From positions 391,638 to 455,637 of the forward strand of contig JAFDWU010000002.1 of the NCBI GenBank assembly GCA_018268315.1: a stretch of 64,000 bases of DNA, read 5' to 3'. Of this stretch, positions 15,052 through 23,951 are shown piece by piece. Origin of the DNA: Armatimonadota bacterium. GTDB taxonomy: Bacteria > Armatimonadota > Fimbriimonadia > Fimbriimonadales > Fimbriimonadaceae. The translations under genes were made by a program, and so were the position numbers. How positions within the stretch are numbered: the stretch's first letter is position 1; every line of letters begins with the position of its first letter. The notes beneath the pieces were generated by a model that was given only the letters and a program-made list of their open reading frames with translations, did not search any database and had not been told where the DNA came from.

Positions 15052-17019
15052 TCAGACTAGGGGCTCCAAATAGCATTGCGCGGTGGCAATTGTACGCCGG
15101 AACCACTCGCCATCGGGTGAGACTAGCGGAAACCACCAGGCGCTGGGGCGGCGGTTTGCGTTCGCAAGTCCCTTGCTGGCAGTGATGGCGACCTTGATAA
15201 TCTCCAGCCGCTCGCGCTCGGCGTTGCGCTCGATCTCCTCTCGGCGATGATGAAGCTGCATCACATGCTCCGAGCGCACGTACGCTTCTTGGCGCTTAAG
15301 CGATTCTTTCGCTTCATGCAACAACTGGCGGTTCTGGGCAAGCAGATCATGGATTCGATGGCCGTACTCCTCGCGCTTGGCAAGCGCTTCAGGGGTTGGA
15401 GTCTTTTCGAAAATCTCAGCGCGGAAGTGATTGCCCTTCTCCTTTTCCAGATTGGCAAGGTTCTGCTTCTGCTCTCTTAGCTGCGCGTAGATCGCATGGC
15501 GCTCGGTACGGAATCGCTGAATCTCTTCCTGCATCGCCTTGAGCTCTTCAAGCAGCTCTCGATACGTGCCGCGCACCGCCTGCCACTCCGGATGGCCGTA
15601 CTCGACCAGCTTTTCAATGAGATCGCCGGAACTGCGAGCCGCCCCGAGATCGCAAAGTCGTTGGCACTGGGTGTCCTTGGTCGCCCGCCAGCTTCCCGCG
15701 AACTGTTTCGCCGAGATGTGCTCCTCCGGGAAAGCGCTGGCAATCGAATCCGGCAGTTGGAAGTTGGCGTCTACGCCCTCCAATGCATCCCAAATTTCGT
15801 AGCGAATTCGCAGAATCGGGTTCAGTTCCAGCGGGTGGCCGATCTCGGCAAGCTTGGCGTGGAACTTGATCGCGTTCTTCACGTAAGGACTCGCCCCTTC
15901 GTGGAAAACAAATGAGAATTCGCGGGCAAGCGTACCGATGAGGGTGACCGCCTTGCCGACGATCACGCAATCGGGGCCAAACTTGCGCTCCAGCGCTACG
16001 GCAAACTCAGTCAGGCTCTCGATCGGCTTGGAAAAGCTGAGGAAACTCGGTTTCGGCGTCTCGATGACCGCGCCGCGGGTGCCTAAGCGGATGGTGCCGC
16101 GGCCGACGCCGGGGATGACGGCATCGAACGGGATCGCGCCGGTGCCGAACTTGTGCAGATCGAAGATACCGGAGCCCTTGATCGCCTCGTTATAAGCCTC
16201 GCAAACCTGCTCGCGGGTTCGATAATCCACGAACAGCTTCAAGAGATCGAAGCGGGGCAAATCGCAGGTGGTCGAGTTAAAGCGAAGCAGTTCGGTGGTG
16301 ACAGTGGCATGGACATCCACGTCGTCGCCGGCAAGATAGCGGTAAATCTCGCTCAGCAGCGTGCGATACCAGTCCGTGAGCGACGCATTCTGGTTCGCGG
16401 CTTCCGCGGAATCGCAAATAAGCCGAAGGAACTGATCCGCGCGCTCCTGCGCGGCGGCCCTATCCTCGGGCGCAAACGATTGAACGCTGAGATCAAGCGC
16501 CCATTTCAGGGTTGAGAAAAGCTCAGCAAATACGCCGCGAAGCGGAACGTCGGCGGCAATCGGGGCGGTATCGCCCAAAGCGACGATTCCACGCCAGCCC
16601 CACGCCTCGGTGGCCGAGTCGAGCAGGTCGGGGTCGTTCTTGGAAAGCTTGGCAATTCGAAGTCCGGCGGAAGCCAGGGATTCTCGCGTGATAACCGTCT
16701 CGGAGCCGAACAGAGCCGAAAACTCGGCGGAGGCGCTCCACAGGCCCTTCGTCTTGGTGTCGTTATGGGGGAAAGCTTTGAACTCACCCTTCGCCATTTT
16801 GCCGCGGGGCAACTTGGCGAAGTAGTCCGTGTCGTGAACGCCCGCGACGAACTTCTGGCCGGTGTTCAGCTTCTGGAGCGCAATGGCGACCCCCACCTTC
16901 ATCGGCTCATCCCAAAAAACGGTTTGGCCAAGCGCAAGCAATTTGGCGCTTGGGGATTGTCGCTTTAGCTCCTCAAGCGCCTGGGCAAGGGTTAACCGGG
17001 TACACGCGGCCTCGTTCAA
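15052..17019 (-). CDS. Large hypothetical protein with C-terminal coiled coil
   Basis: 655 aa, not recognised. No signal peptide or TM segment is seen, so it is probably cytoplasmic. The N-terminal half is globular, with an early conserved-looking block (ALGQTVFWDEPMK, VHDTDYFAKLPRG). A middle part contains LPRFDLLKLFVDYRTREQ and VIPGVGRGTIRLG. From about residue 485 to 615 it is a long charged helix or coiled coil (ELLEELKAMQEEIQRFRTER through RREEIERNAERERLEII), then a short hydrophobic C-terminus. The start is TTG 17019 with AGGAAG 7-8 nt upstream. It sits between a peptide-type ABC ATPase (33 bp upstream) and dapF (1 bp downstream), pointing to a peptide or cell-wall context only by position. 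Confidence 0.75.
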   Translation of the reverse strand: MNEAACTRLTLAQALEELKRQSPSAKLLALGQTVFWDEPMKVGVAIALQKLNTGQKFVAGVHDTDYFAKLPRGKMAKGEFKAFPHNDTKTKGLWSASAEFSALFGSETVITRESLASAGLRIAKLSKNDPDLLDSATEAWGWRGIVALGDTAPIAADVPLRGVFAELFSTLKWALDLSVQSFAPEDRAAAQERADQFLRLICDSAEAANQNASLTDWYRTLLSEIYRYLAGDDVDVHATVTTELLRFNSTTCDLPRFDLLKLFVDYRTREQVCEAYNEAIKGSGIFDLHKFGTGAIPFDAVIPGVGRGTIRLGTRGAVIETPKPSFLSFSKPIESLTEFAVALERKFGPDCVIVGKAVTLIGTLAREFSFVFHEGASPYVKNAIKFHAKLAEIGHPLELNPILRIRYEIWDALEGVDANFQLPDSIASAFPEEHISAKQFAGSWRATKDTQCQRLCDLGAARSSGDLIEKLVEYGHPEWQAVRGTYRELLEELKAMQEEIQRFRTERHAIYAQLREQKQNLANLEKEKGNHFRAEIFEKTPTPEALAKREEYGHRIHDLLAQNRQLLHEAKESLKRQEAYVRSEHVMQLHHRREEIERNAERERLEIIKVAITASKGLANANRRPSAWWFPLVSPDGEWFRRTIATAQCYLEPLV

Positions 17020-17052
17020 CGTTTGTCTTCCTACGTCACTTAAAATGAAACG

Positions 17053-18033
17053 TTATTCGTGTTTGGTTCCAACTGTTTCGCTTAATTGCAAGATTTCCTC
17101 TTTCCGCCAGCATGCAGCCTGGCGGGTTGGATCTAGCGGAAGCAAGTGCGGCTCCTGGTCGCACTTATCAACTCTATACTCGCAGCGGGGGGCGAACTTG
17201 CATCCTTCCGGCATGTTTGAGAACAGCGGCGGCTGCCCGCTGATCGATTCTAGCCGAGTGGCGCCCACGCTTGGCAGCGCGCCAAGCAGCGCCTTGGTGT
17301 AGGGCATCGCGGGATGTCTGAGGACGTCGGCGGTGTTGCCGACCTCCACAATCTCTCCCGCATAGAACACCGCTACGCGGTGGGAGATTGCGCCAATCGC
17401 TCCGATGTCATGGGAGATGAACATGATCGCGGTCTTGTCCTTCTCTTCAAGATCGCGTAGCAGCCTTAGGATTTGGGCTTGCAGGGTTACGTCGAGGGCG
17501 GTAGTGGGCTCATCGGCGATGAGCACTTTGGGCCTGCACGCAAAGGCGATGGCGATGACGATGCGCTGGCGCTGGCCGCCGCTTAACTGGTGCGGATATT
17601 TACGCGCGGAGCTTTCTGGCGAGGGCACCCCCACTTCGCCAATCATCTCGATGGCGCGCTGGCGCGCCTGCTGCTTATTCAGCGGCTGGTGAAGCTGGAT
17701 CGCCTCCGCGATCTGGTCGCCCACCCGCATCATTGGGTTAAGACTGGTGAAGGGGTCTTGCATCACGAGCGCGATTTCCGAGCCGCGTATCTCTCTGTAA
17801 TCTCTCTCTGATAGGCCGACCAGTTCTTTGCCTTCCAGCTTGATGGAGCCGCCGGTGACGCGCCCCGGCGCTTGGATCATGCCCATGAGGGCAAAGCCGG
17901 TCATCGACTTCCCGCAGCCGGACTCGCCCACGACGCCGAGCGTCTCGCCTGCGTTGAGGTCAAAGCTCACGCCACGCAGGATTTTCACTGGCCCGAAGGA
18001 GACTTCGAGGTCGCGGACTTCCAGAATCGCCAC
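17053..18033 (-). CDS. Peptide-type ABC transporter ATPase (OppD/DppD family)
   Basis: ATPase of a di/oligopeptide or nickel-type importer. It shows Walker A GESGCGKSM, signature LSGGQRQRIVIA, Walker B VLIADEPTTALD and switch FISHD. The oligopeptide-type C-terminal extension carries its cysteine cluster (CKFAPRCEYRVDKCDQEPH), which in this family can hold an iron-sulfur centre. It starts at GTG 18033 (VAILEVRDLEV). No permease, binding protein or second ATPase is adjacent, so it is an orphan that probably pairs with subunits encoded elsewhere. It is followed within 33 bp by the 655-aa unknown gene and dapF. Confidence 0.93.
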   Translation of the reverse strand: MAILEVRDLEVSFGPVKILRGVSFDLNAGETLGVVGESGCGKSMTGFALMGMIQAPGRVTGGSIKLEGKELVGLSERDYREIRGSEIALVMQDPFTSLNPMMRVGDQIAEAIQLHQPLNKQQARQRAIEMIGEVGVPSPESSARKYPHQLSGGQRQRIVIAIAFACRPKVLIADEPTTALDVTLQAQILRLLRDLEEKDKTAIMFISHDIGAIGAISHRVAVFYAGEIVEVGNTADVLRHPAMPYTKALLGALPSVGATRLESISGQPPLFSNMPEGCKFAPRCEYRVDKCDQEPHLLPLDPTRQAACWRKEEILQLSETVGTKHE

Positions 18034-18110
18034 GAGAGCAATCTTGGCATATTGAGCTGGTCACGGGTCCTTCTTTCCGCCTAGTGTTGCGCCGTTCAGT
18101 ATCTTGTCCC

Positions 18111-18171
18111 GCCGCCGTTCACCCACCCTCCCTCGGCAGCGGCCAGTGGCCGCTTCCTCCCAACGGCGGCG
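18111..18171 (+). repeat. Inverted repeat element, left copy (61 bp)
   Basis: GC-rich 61-bp sequence that matches, in inverted orientation, 18347-18407. The shared core includes CCTCGGCAGCGGC and GCCGCTTCCTCCC, and the unit has an internal palindrome (GCGGCC, AGT, GGCCGC) and GCCGCC/GGCGGC ends. It resembles a REP-type palindromic unit. Confidence 0.75.
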
Positions 18172-18346
18172 CCGGAAGGGAGACTGCTTGTCTTCTAGAA
18201 AGCCTGAAACATGAAATCCACGGGGCTAGTCCGTGTTTGTAGACCAAGTGATAGAGATGAAATTCTCTGCACTATTCGTGGTAGCGAACCTGGTGGCAAA
18301 GGGGAGTAGCTATGAGCAGCAGCTGTAGCTCAATCCTCCGAAGGGA
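18172..18346. other. Structured spacer between the inverted repeats
   Basis: 175 bp with no convincing ORF. Two hairpins are visible: CACGG/CCGTG at 18219-18235 and a two-part stem AGTG..AGAGA/TCTCT.CACT at 18247-18273. Short AGCT motifs near 18308-18330 could also pair. It could be a small RNA, or the body of a non-autonomous mobile element bounded by the flanking repeats. Confidence 0.4.
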
Positions 18347-18407
18347 CGCCGCCGCGGGAGGAAGCGGCGGAGCCGCTGCCGAGGGTGGGTGGGTAAAGGC
18401 GGCGGCG
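18347..18407 (-). repeat. Inverted repeat element, right copy (61 bp)
   Basis: Reverse-complement partner of 18111-18171, differing at a limited number of positions and by small indels. Together they bound a 297-bp segment. No transposase or RAYT gene lies in the window, so any mobility would depend on genes elsewhere. From here to hemW at 18578 I see only AC-rich, apparently non-coding sequence. Confidence 0.75.
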
Positions 18408-18564
18408 TCCAAAGCCGAACGCCCATCAGAAAACCACCATATTCAAATCCACGAAGCGATAACCGCACTAAAGGCCGCCACATCAAGGCCCCGGCAAAAG
18501 AGCAAACGCCGGATCCAAAAACCACCCGGATTAGAGAGCAACCAACCCGCCGCAGCAAACCGAA

Positions 18565-18570
18565 TACACT
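18565..18570 (+). promoter_or_regulatory. -10 element of hemW, leaderless candidate
   Basis: TACACT ending 7 nt before ATG 18578, with no Shine-Dalgarno sequence between or upstream. It fits the pattern seen at other genes in the window. Confidence 0.45.
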
Positions 18571-18577
18571 CTCTCCC

Positions 18578-19693
18578 ATGCAGCCCGTGGCGGTCTACGT
18601 CCATATCCCCTTCTGCCCGACCAAATGCGGCTACTGCGACTTCAATTCCTACGCGATGGAGGGCGAGATCATGGAGCGCACCACCCGCGCCATCCTCCAG
18701 GACCTGGAAACCAGCCCCGCCAAGGGCCGCCCCGCCAAAACCATCTTCTTCGGCGGCGGAACCCCCACCCACATCCCCAAAGAGCAGCTCACTTCCATCC
18801 TCAAGAAGGTGATGGAAGTCCATCCGCCAATCGAAGGCGCGGAGATCACCAGCGAGGCAAATCCCGGCACCATCGACGCCGAGAAGTTCGCGGCCATGCG
18901 CGAGGCAGGCTTCAACCGACTCTCGCTTGGCGCGCAAAGCTTCAAACCCGAAGACCTCATAAGGCTCGGAAGAATCCATCAAGCAAACGAGATTGAACGC
19001 GCGGTGAAGCTGGCAAGAGAAGCCGGGTTCACCCGAATAAACCTCGACCTGATGTTCGCCCTCCCCGGCCAGACAAGAAAAGCATGGCAGCACAACCTGG
19101 AAGCGGCCCTCGCGCTCCAGCCCGAGCATCTCTCGCTTTACTGCCTCACCCTCGAACCCAATACCCCCTTCTACAAGCAACAGCTTCGCGGCGAACTCAT
19201 CCAGCCGGATGAAGAGGAGCAACGCGCGATGTACGAAGCCTGCGAAGAGCTTCTAGGTAGGCATGGCCTGCTTCCATACGAGATCAGCAACTATGCTAAG
19301 CCCGGCGAGGAGTGCCAGCACAACCTTTGCTACTGGCGCGGGGAGGAGTACGCCGGGTACGGCCCCGGCGCGGTCGGCGCGCTGAACATCGAAGGTCAGC
19401 GTTTACGGACGACCCGCATCAAGCACCCCGTGCATTACAGCGCGGCGCTGGAAACCGGCGCAAGCCCGAACTGCGAAGAGGAAATACTTGGCGCAAAGGA
19501 GCTGAATGCCGAGCGAATCATGTTGGGCATCCGGCTGAACGAAACGCTGAACCTCGAAGGGCTCAAGCTTGACCAGAAAGGGCTGGACACGATTCTAGCC
19601 AGAGGCTGGGCTACGCAGGACGCGGGCGGATTGCAATTAACGAAAGAAGGTCGGCATTTCTGCTCCGAAGTCGCAGTTGCCCTGCTTCCCTAA
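18578..19693 (+). CDS. hemW: Radical SAM heme chaperone HemW
   Basis: HemN-like radical SAM protein of the HemW class, a heme-binding chaperone thought to deliver heme to respiratory proteins. The iron-sulfur motif is FCPTKCGYCDF (CX3CX2C), with Phe in place of the extra HemN cysteine. FGGGTPTHIP, the SLGAQSF motif and INLDLMFALPGQT follow, and the C-terminal HemN domain ends the protein. I place the start at ATG 18578 (MQPVAVYVHIPF), where homology begins, giving 371 aa; the longer in-frame ORF from 18389 adds a low-complexity Lys/Pro/Arg stretch that overlaps the repeat element. It is followed by a GHL10-like gene. Confidence 0.95.
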   Translation: MQPVAVYVHIPFCPTKCGYCDFNSYAMEGEIMERTTRAILQDLETSPAKGRPAKTIFFGGGTPTHIPKEQLTSILKKVMEVHPPIEGAEITSEANPGTIDAEKFAAMREAGFNRLSLGAQSFKPEDLIRLGRIHQANEIERAVKLAREAGFTRINLDLMFALPGQTRKAWQHNLEAALALQPEHLSLYCLTLEPNTPFYKQQLRGELIQPDEEEQRAMYEACEELLGRHGLLPYEISNYAKPGEECQHNLCYWRGEEYAGYGPGAVGALNIEGQRLRTTRIKHPVHYSAALETGASPNCEEEILGAKELNAERIMLGIRLNETLNLEGLKLDQKGLDTILARGWATQDAGGLQLTKEGRHFCSEVAVALLP

Positions 19694-19721
19694 CCCTTGC
19701 CCGGCTCGTCCTCATACTTTA

Positions 19722-21377
19722 ATGATCCCGCTGCTGGCTTTGCTCCTCTCCACCCCGCAAGGGCGCTTTCAACCGCTGCCGAGCATCGGGGATTACCCGC
19801 CGGTGGTGCTGGACCGCCAGCTTCACGAGGATAACCCGACTCTCCCTAGCTACATGCAAGGGCGAGTCATCTGGGTGGATGGCACCGCCAACCTGGCCGC
19901 TTGCTCTTCAGAAGAGAACATCCGACATTTGGTGGCCAACGTGCGCGATGCCGGGTTCAACACCGTGGTCTATGATGTCAAGCCGATTGTTGGCTACACC
20001 CTCTACCCCAGCCGCCTGACCGCCCAGCTAACCGACTGGCAGGGCCAAACGATGCCCAAGGGCTTCGATCCGCTCAAGGAGATGATCAACCAGTGCCACT
20101 TCGCGGGCTTGCGGCTGCTGGTCTCGCTGAATGCGTTCAGCGAGGGACATGGCAAGTTCGGCAAGGGGCCGGGTTATCAGCGGCCAGATTGGCAGACCAC
20201 CATCCTGCGGGGAACGCCGTACGCAAAGATAGGCGGACTGACGTTTCCTCTAACTGAGAAACCAAACGCCGCGCCGCCCGCCGGATTCGCGGCAACCTTC
20301 ACCACCAAAGAGGCGCTCGCGGATATTCCTCCCGCCGATGTCGTCTTTGTTTCGGCAAGCGGCGTCACCGCGAAGCGGTGGATGCGGAATGGATACGCGG
20401 TGGTGGGCAAGGGTCTGCCCCACACCCACGGCCTAAAGGTGTTGCTGAGGCTGGAGCCCAAGCGTGAAACTGCCGCCACCAACCAAGAGCAATTTCCCTT
20501 GATGGTGAACCCACACTCGCTGGACGTTCGCGACCGCGAGCTTGAATTCGTGCGCGAAATCGCCAGCCAGTACCCCATCGATGGGCTGCTCTACGACGAC
20601 CGCTTCCGCTTCGCGAACCTGTGCGCTGACTTCTCGGACGAGACTCTCGCCTCGTTCGCCCATTCCCTTCGTAAGCCACGTGTTCAAATGGAGCAGGTTC
20701 TGACCAGAACACTCAACCCGAATGGGGTGAGGGGAATCAAGCCGGGACCGCTGTTCGATGCGTGGATCGCCTTCCGCTCGCAAGCCCTGAAGGCGTACGT
20801 TCAGCGGGCAAGCGTCCTCATGAGGGCGCTCCGGCCCAACGCCAGCTTCGGCCTCTACGTGGGTTCGAATTACCCCGACTACCAAGCGTTCGGCGCAAAC
20901 TACGGCGACCCCCAGACCAACGCAGGCTTCTGGTTCCTAACCCCCGAGTACCGCGCTGAATCCGTGGCGCGCCAGCTAGACCTTCTCATCAGCGGCTGCT
21001 ACTACACCACCGCCACCGTGAATCAGGCGCTTCAGGATGGCAAACCGTTGGGTCAAAACGTGGAAGCCGCCGCATCACTTGCCAACTCGGTGATCGCCCA
21101 CAACTGCTGGCACTACGCGGGCATCATGCTCAGCTCATTTCAGGATGACCCCGATGGTCTAGCCAGCGCGCTCCAAGCGGCGATGGGAAGTTCACAGGGC
21201 GTGATGGTGTTCGATTACAGCCACCGGTTTGAAGACTTCCTGCCAGTGTTCAAAGCCTTGTTCAAGAACGGGGCAGTTGCCCCCGACGGCATGAAGTCAT
21301 ACACCTCGTGGCTACGCCAGCAGCCGAAGCCCAAGCGCGTGATCCTAACCGGCGGCTCAGTTGGCGCCGGCCACTAG
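19722..21377 (+). CDS. Secreted GHL10-like glycoside hydrolase-related protein
   Basis: 551-aa probable secreted protein. The start is ATG 19722, 28 bp after hemW, with a short hydrophobic N-terminus (MIPLLALLLS). The body resembles a TIM-barrel of the GHL10/DUF4015-type: RDAGFNTVVYDVKP, GFDPLKEMINQCHFAGLRLLV, VSLNAFSEGH, then DGLLYDDRFRFANL and LRPNASFGLYVGSNYPDY. Two acidic residues in YDDRF are reasonable active-site candidates by analogy, but this is inference. Substrate unknown. Its 3' end overlaps glpX by 4 bp on the opposite strand. Confidence 0.75.
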   Translation: MIPLLALLLSTPQGRFQPLPSIGDYPPVVLDRQLHEDNPTLPSYMQGRVIWVDGTANLAACSSEENIRHLVANVRDAGFNTVVYDVKPIVGYTLYPSRLTAQLTDWQGQTMPKGFDPLKEMINQCHFAGLRLLVSLNAFSEGHGKFGKGPGYQRPDWQTTILRGTPYAKIGGLTFPLTEKPNAAPPAGFAATFTTKEALADIPPADVVFVSASGVTAKRWMRNGYAVVGKGLPHTHGLKVLLRLEPKRETAATNQEQFPLMVNPHSLDVRDRELEFVREIASQYPIDGLLYDDRFRFANLCADFSDETLASFAHSLRKPRVQMEQVLTRTLNPNGVRGIKPGPLFDAWIAFRSQALKAYVQRASVLMRALRPNASFGLYVGSNYPDYQAFGANYGDPQTNAGFWFLTPEYRAESVARQLDLLISGCYYTTATVNQALQDGKPLGQNVEAAASLANSVIAHNCWHYAGIMLSSFQDDPDGLASALQAAMGSSQGVMVFDYSHRFEDFLPVFKALFKNGAVAPDGMKSYTSWLRQQPKPKRVILTGGSVGAGH

Positions 21378-22360
21378 GCTTCGTACTGTTCGGGGCGGCG
21401 GTGAATCGTTTCGATTCGGCGGATTACGCCTTCCTTCGCTCGCATGATGATCGATTCGGTAATCGCATAGCCTCGTCGATACTTGACGCCAGCAAGGAGA
21501 TCGCCGGTCGTGATACCGGTTGCGGCGAACATTACGTTGCCATTGGCAAGGTCTTTTGTTTCGAATACGCGATCGAGATCGCCGCCGACCATCTTCTCCG
21601 CGCGTTCCCGCATCTCTTCCTTCGGGAATTTCAAGCGGGCCTGCATTTCGCCGCCGAAGCAAGTAACTGCCGCCGCCGTAATAACGCCTTCCGGCGCGCC
21701 GCCAATTCCCATCAGAGCGTCCACGTTGCCATCGGGATCAAGCGCGGCAATCGCAACCGAAAGGTCGCCATCGCTCACCAGGTGCACCCGGCTTCCCGTC
21801 TCGCGGATTTCTCTAATCAAATCTTCGTGTCGCGGGCGGTCGAGTAGGCCGATGATCAACTCGTCAACATCCTTGCCAAGCGCCTTCGCCATCATGCGCA
21901 GGTTTAACCGCACGGGAACGGTGATATCCACCACGCCCACACACTCGGGGCCAACCACCAGCTTTTCCATGTAGCAATCGGGCGCGTGCATCAGGAAGCC
22001 GTCCTTCTCCGGCGCGGCGGCAAGCACGGAAATTGCATTCGGCAAACCGTTGGCGCATAGGTTTGTGCCTTCAAGCGGATCGACCGCAATCTGGATGGCA
22101 GCGCCGTCGCCGGTGCCGAGCTTCTCGCCAATGTATAGCATCGGGGCTTCGTCGCGTTCGCCTTCGCCGATCACAATCGTGCCCTTCATGTCGATGCGGC
22201 CGAGTTCACGCCGCATGGCGGTACACGCCGCATCGTCTGCGCCGTTTCGGTCGCCCTTGCCCACCCACCGGGAGCATGCGAGGGCCGCCGATTCCGTTAC
22301 GCGAAGGAAGTCGACGGTGGTTTGATAATCTTGTTCGTGTTGGCTCTTGGCCGCTGGCAT
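21374..22360 (-). CDS. glpX: Class II fructose-1,6-bisphosphatase GlpX
   Basis: Hydrolyses fructose-1,6-bisphosphate in gluconeogenesis; the enzyme is lithium-sensitive and metal-dependent. Motifs are IVIGEGERDEAPMLYIGE, the inositol-phosphatase-type DPLEGTNLCANG, and MGIGGAPEGVITAAA. The length of 328 aa is typical. TAAACT ends 6 nt before the ATG, suggesting a leaderless mRNA. It is convergent with the GHL10-like gene. No class I fbp is in the window. Confidence 0.96.
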   Translation of the reverse strand: MPAAKSQHEQDYQTTVDFLRVTESAALACSRWVGKGDRNGADDAACTAMRRELGRIDMKGTIVIGEGERDEAPMLYIGEKLGTGDGAAIQIAVDPLEGTNLCANGLPNAISVLAAAPEKDGFLMHAPDCYMEKLVVGPECVGVVDITVPVRLNLRMMAKALGKDVDELIIGLLDRPRHEDLIREIRETGSRVHLVSDGDLSVAIAALDPDGNVDALMGIGGAPEGVITAAAVTCFGGEMQARLKFPKEEMRERAEKMVGGDLDRVFETKDLANGNVMFAATGITTGDLLAGVKYRRGYAITESIIMRAKEGVIRRIETIHRRPEQYEA

Positions 22361-22366
22361 AGCGCC

Positions 22367-22372
22367 AGTTTA
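22367..22372 (-). promoter_or_regulatory. -10 element of glpX, leaderless candidate
   Basis: TAAACT on the minus strand, 6 nt before ATG 22360, without any Shine-Dalgarno sequence. Confidence 0.4.
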
Positions 22373-22380
22373 CAACAGAG

Positions 22381-22803
22381 CTACGCTTCAGGTTCGATAG
22401 TGAAGCTAGAAGTCACCTCAGGGGCGGCTCTCAGAGTCGCAACAACCGAGCAATACTTCTCATCGCTAAGCTGAACGCTGCGCGCAACCGCCGCATGATC
22501 AAGCTTTTTGCCCTTTACAATGTGCTTAATTTCTATTTTCAAATAGGGCCTTGGATACTCGCCTTCCGGCGCGCGATGCCCGACAACCTCGATTCGATAA
22601 TCCGAAAACTCCTGTTGCTTCTTCTTAAGAATGCTGACCACATCCATCGCGCTGCACGCGCCAACGGCGGCAAGCAGCGTCTCCATCGGCGACGGGCCAA
22701 GATTTGTGCCGCCGAAATCCGGGTGAGAATCCATGATGATGCTGTTGCCAGACGGCGGAACCGCCTCAAACGCCATGCCGCCTTTCCACTGAACGGTAAC
22801 CAT
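22381..22803 (-). CDS. OsmC/Ohr family peroxiredoxin-like protein
   Basis: Thiol-dependent peroxide or hydroperoxide reductase family protein (140 aa). The two expected cysteines are present, one in VGACSAMDVVSIL and one in SDEKYCSVVATL, after the NLGPSPMETLLAAV segment. ATG 22803 is preferred; the in-frame TTG 22815 abuts AGGAG with no spacing. The closest subgroup is the general OsmC-like (YhfA-type) proteins rather than Ohr, judged from the motif style. Upstream it is divergent from the M24 peptidase. Confidence 0.9.
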   Translation of the reverse strand: MVTVQWKGGMAFEAVPPSGNSIIMDSHPDFGGTNLGPSPMETLLAAVGACSAMDVVSILKKKQQEFSDYRIEVVGHRAPEGEYPRPYLKIEIKHIVKGKKLDHAAVARSVQLSDEKYCSVVATLRAAPEVTSSFTIEPEA

Positions 22804-22850
22804 TACTCTTTCCAACTCCTAGGCCCCCGCTTGCCGTTGCGACTGAGGTT

Positions 22851-22856
22851 CATAAT
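22851..22856 (+). promoter_or_regulatory. -10 element of M24 peptidase, leaderless candidate
   Basis: CATAAT ending 6 nt before GTG 22863. The nearest GAGG is 14 nt from the start, too far to act as a normal ribosome-binding site. Confidence 0.45.
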
Positions 22857-22862
22857 AGGGGC

Positions 22863-23951
22863 GTGTTCGAGAGGATATCCATTCTTGGCAAAGCTCTGAA
22901 GGACAACGGAGCCGACGTGTTTCTGGCCACCCACCCCATCACGATGGGTTACCTGTGCGGCCTATTCGAGGACGGCCATGAGCGATTGCTAACCCTTGCC
23001 ATCCATTCAAGCGGCGAATACCGGTTGCTCTGCCCGGCGCTCACCGAAGCGCAGGCGAGACGCGTTGGCCTGGAAGAAGTGGTAACCCACACCGATAGCG
23101 ACAATGCCTTCGACCTCATTCGAGATCTCGCAGGAGATTGGAACCTCAAGACCGCAGTCGTTGCCGTAGACGCCGAGATGCGGGCCGATATCTTGCTGGG
23201 AATTCAGGACGTTCTTCCGGCGGCGCTGTTCCGCCCTGGACAGGCGATCCTTGCGGAGCTGATGGCGGTTAAATCGCTAGATGAACTGGACCTCATGCAG
23301 AAATCGGGAGCAATCGCGGACGCCGCATTCCAGGCTGTCCTTCCGAAGCTGCAAGCAGGGATGACCGAGAGCGAAGTAGTTAGTTTGCTTGAATCTGAGA
23401 TGACCAAGCGGGATGGAGTCCCGCTCTTTGCCATCGCCGCCACCGGCGCGATGGGCGCTGAGCCCCACCATCGGTCTGACGGCACGATTCTTCGCGAGGG
23501 CGATGTCCTGATCCTTGACTTCGGATGCACCTACAAGGGTTATTGCAGCGACATCACGCGGACGGTGGCCATCGGCAAGGCGAGCGAAGAGGCACACAAG
23601 GTGTACCGAACCGTATGGCGCGCCCACGAGGCGGCAAGGCACGCCGTGAAAGAAGGCGTGAGTGGGGCGGAGATCGATCGCAAAGCCAGGGCCGTCATCG
23701 AAGACGCGGGCATGGGAAGGTATTTCATCCATCGCACTGGGCACGGCATCGGGATGCGGGCTCACGAGGACCCGAATATCGCTTCAAGCAACAATGAACC
23801 GCTGGTAATGGGCAACTGCTTCAGCATTGAGCCCGGCGTCTACCGCCCCGGCGAGTTCGGCGTGCGAATCGAAAATATTTACTCAGTCGGCCGCGATGGC
23901 GCGGTTTCAATGAATGAACCGCCCAGCGAAATTCTGATCGAAGTGCTTTAG
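22863..23951 (+). CDS. M24 family metallopeptidase (Xaa-Pro aminopeptidase/PepQ-like)
   Basis: Cytoplasmic dinuclear-metal peptidase, probably releasing N-terminal residues next to proline. The creatinase-type N-terminal domain covers about residues 1-130. The catalytic pita-bread domain holds the five metal ligands: two Asp in LDFGCTYKGYCSDITRT, His in HRTGHGIG, Glu in SIEPGVY and Glu in GVRIEN. It starts at GTG 22863 with no Shine-Dalgarno sequence but a -10 six bases upstream. The 3' end overlaps the convergent PEP-CTERM gene by 4 bp. Confidence 0.95.
   Translation: MFERISILGKALKDNGADVFLATHPITMGYLCGLFEDGHERLLTLAIHSSGEYRLLCPALTEAQARRVGLEEVVTHTDSDNAFDLIRDLAGDWNLKTAVVAVDAEMRADILLGIQDVLPAALFRPGQAILAELMAVKSLDELDLMQKSGAIADAAFQAVLPKLQAGMTESEVVSLLESEMTKRDGVPLFAIAATGAMGAEPHHRSDGTILREGDVLILDFGCTYKGYCSDITRTVAIGKASEEAHKVYRTVWRAHEAARHAVKEGVSGAEIDRKARAVIEDAGMGRYFIHRTGHGIGMRAHEDPNIASSNNEPLVMGNCFSIEPGVYRPGEFGVRIENIYSVGRDGAVSMNEPPSEILIEVL

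Noticed and set aside
18389-18577. N-terminal extension of hemW
   Set aside because: In frame but low-complexity, overlapping the repeat element; family homology starts exactly at ATG 18578 and a -10 ends 7 nt before it.
18443-19222. Minus-strand 259-aa open frame
   Set aside because: Antisense to hemW and extends into its AC-rich upstream region; no recognisable domain.
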